The notes below the pieces were generated by a model that was given only the letters and a program-made list of their open reading frames with translations, had not been told where the DNA came from and did not search any database. From contig NZ_AP022598.1 of assembly GCF_010725485.1 (NCBI RefSeq), positions 3,410,001 to 3,474,000 of the forward strand: 64,000 nucleotides of DNA. The letters run 5' to 3'. A program made the position numbers and the translations under genes. Positions 63,135 through 64,000 of this stretch are shown here, one piece after another. Numbering within the stretch: position 1 is the stretch's first letter; each line of letters opens with the position of its first letter. The DNA comes from Mycolicibacterium parafortuitum. GTDB taxonomy: Bacteria; Actinomycetota; Actinomycetes; Mycobacteriales; Mycobacteriaceae.

Positions 63135-64000
63135 ATGTCCACACCCACTCGCCGCGAAGTGGCACTGTCCGGCCGGGGTCTCACCTCGGCGGAGGGAATC
63201 GGGCTCAAGCGTGACGCCGTCGGCGCCTGGGGGGTGTTCGCCCAGGGGCTGGCGGCCGCAGCTCCCAGCGTCGCCGTCGCTGTCGTGCCCTTCTCCCTGT
63301 TCGTCGCCGCCGGGAAGGGCGCCGCGTGGGCGGTGTTGGTCGGACTCGGGATCGTGGTGCTGATCGCCACCACGATCAGCTTCCAGGCCAAGCGCACGGT
63401 GTCATCCGGCTCGCTGGGCACCTACACCGGCAACGGCCTCGGCCCCGGCTTCGCGTTCGCGGCCGGCTTCAGCCTGCTGATCGGCTACATCGGTTTCGCG
63501 ACCACCGGAACCCTGGGTGGTGTGCTGTACCTGGACGCGTTCCTGGAGTCCATCGGCCTTGGCTCACAGGAACATTGGTTCAGGCTGCTGCTCGTCGTCG
63601 TCGTGGTCGCCGCCGCCATCTATCTGCCCTACCGCGGCGTGTCGGTCTCCGCCAAATACGAACTCGTCTTCGAGCTCATCGCGATCGCGTCGATCCTGGT
63701 GATCATCGTCGGCTCCTATGTCACCTACGGCTTCCGGATCGACTGGGAGCAGTGGAACCCCCAACACCTCGCGTCGAGTGCGACGTTCATCGCCGCGGTG
63801 TCTGCCGTCGGCTCGTACGCGGGATTCGAGAGCGTGGCCTCGCTGGGCGCCGAAGCCAAAGACGCGCACCGCAACATCGCGCGCTCGCTGCTGCGGGTGG
63901 TGCTGATCCTCGGCGTGCTCTACGTGGTCGCGACATATCCGCAGATTCTGTTCTTCGATGAGATCGACGGTGACAAGGCCGTGCTGCCGCAGTTGGCGGA
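63135..64000 (+). CDS. APC superfamily permease (3' end outside window)
   Basis: The visible 288 residues begin at ATG 63135 and include a cytosolic N-terminus and about eight hydrophobic helices. Blocks include KRDAVGAWGVFAQGLAAAAPSVAVAVVPFSLFVAAGKGAAWA and GSYAGFESVASLGAEAKDAHRNIARSLLRVVL, the APC helix-6/7 region. It probably imports an amino acid or amine. Following the LLM cluster, it may bring in the cluster's substrate (inference). It differs clearly from the permease at 52 kb. Confidence 0.88.
   Translation, partial: MSTPTRREVALSGRGLTSAEGIGLKRDAVGAWGVFAQGLAAAAPSVAVAVVPFSLFVAAGKGAAWAVLVGLGIVVLIATTISFQAKRTVSSGSLGTYTGNGLGPGFAFAAGFSLLIGYIGFATTGTLGGVLYLDAFLESIGLGSQEHWFRLLLVVVVVAAAIYLPYRGVSVSAKYELVFELIAIASILVIIVGSYVTYGFRIDWEQWNPQHLASSATFIAAVSAVGSYAGFESVASLGAEAKDAHRNIARSLLRVVLILGVLYVVATYPQILFFDEIDGDKAVLPQLA

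Noticed and set aside
1..64000. tRNA/rRNA genes, CRISPR arrays, insertion sequences, prophage or attachment sites
   Set aside because: I looked for CCA-ending cloverleaf-like segments, regular spaced repeats, transposase motifs and terminal inverted repeats and found none. A covariance-model scan could still show a small RNA.

Overview
This is about 64 kb of GC-rich, densely packed actinobacterial chromosome. Its gene order is that of a mycobacterium, most likely a fast-growing Mycolicibacterium. From about 5.5 to 51 kb the order follows the M. tuberculosis Rv2449c to Rv2404c block read in reverse: saccharopine-dehydrogenase-like protein, valS, folC, DUF4233, ndk, rne, rplU, rpmA, obg, proB, nadE, rbsK, proA, MoxR/vWA pair, nadD, rsfS, gpgP, octT, degV, comEA, comEC, holA, rpsT, ATP-grasp/alpha-E/transglutaminase, rnz, CBS, PemK-like, lepA. 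That comparison is from memory of the reference genome, not from an alignment. I see no rRNA, tRNA, CRISPR array, insertion sequence or phage gene.

Layout. 0-5.5 kb: an iron-sulfur flavoprotein reductase and a DUF3445 heme N-demethylase-like protein, facing an ammonium transporter with a small membrane partner, then an S9 peptidase. 5.5-12.4 kb: reductase-like protein, DUF937 protein, valS, folC, small membrane protein, ndk. 12.7-19.2 kb: RNase E, L21, L27, Obg, ProB. 19.2-26.1 kb: accessory TetR/P450 pair, sirtuin, NadE, CmtR-like ArsR regulator with a membrane methyltransferase-like protein, ribokinase. 26.1-34.5 kb: ProA, MoxR/vWA, secreted protein, GntR regulator, then the NadD-RsfS-GpgP-OctT-DegV run. 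34.5-39.3 kb: accessory reductases and an acyl-CoA dehydrogenase pair. 39.4-51.3 kb: ComEA/ComEC/HolA, S20, a putative amide-ligase-type trio, MBL protein, CBS, GNAT, PemK-like, LepA. 51.3-64 kb: accessory region with a 44-residue membrane ORF, WhiB, an APC permease / glutamine-synthetase-like / flavin monooxygenase / DszC-like operon, two lipoproteins, a TetR regulator with paired operators, three more LLM flavin monooxygenases and a second APC permease running off the end.

Regulation. About a dozen genes have a TANNNT-type -10 element ending 6 or 7 nt before the start codon with no Shine-Dalgarno sequence, which predicts leaderless transcripts. Several divergent pairs (TetR/P450, ribokinase/proA, TetR/LLM) and the arsR 5' region hold clear palindromic operators. 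The most system-like, least explained parts are the 52-57 kb amine/organosulfur-type operon with the LLM cluster after it, and the demethylase/ammonium-transporter locus at the left end.
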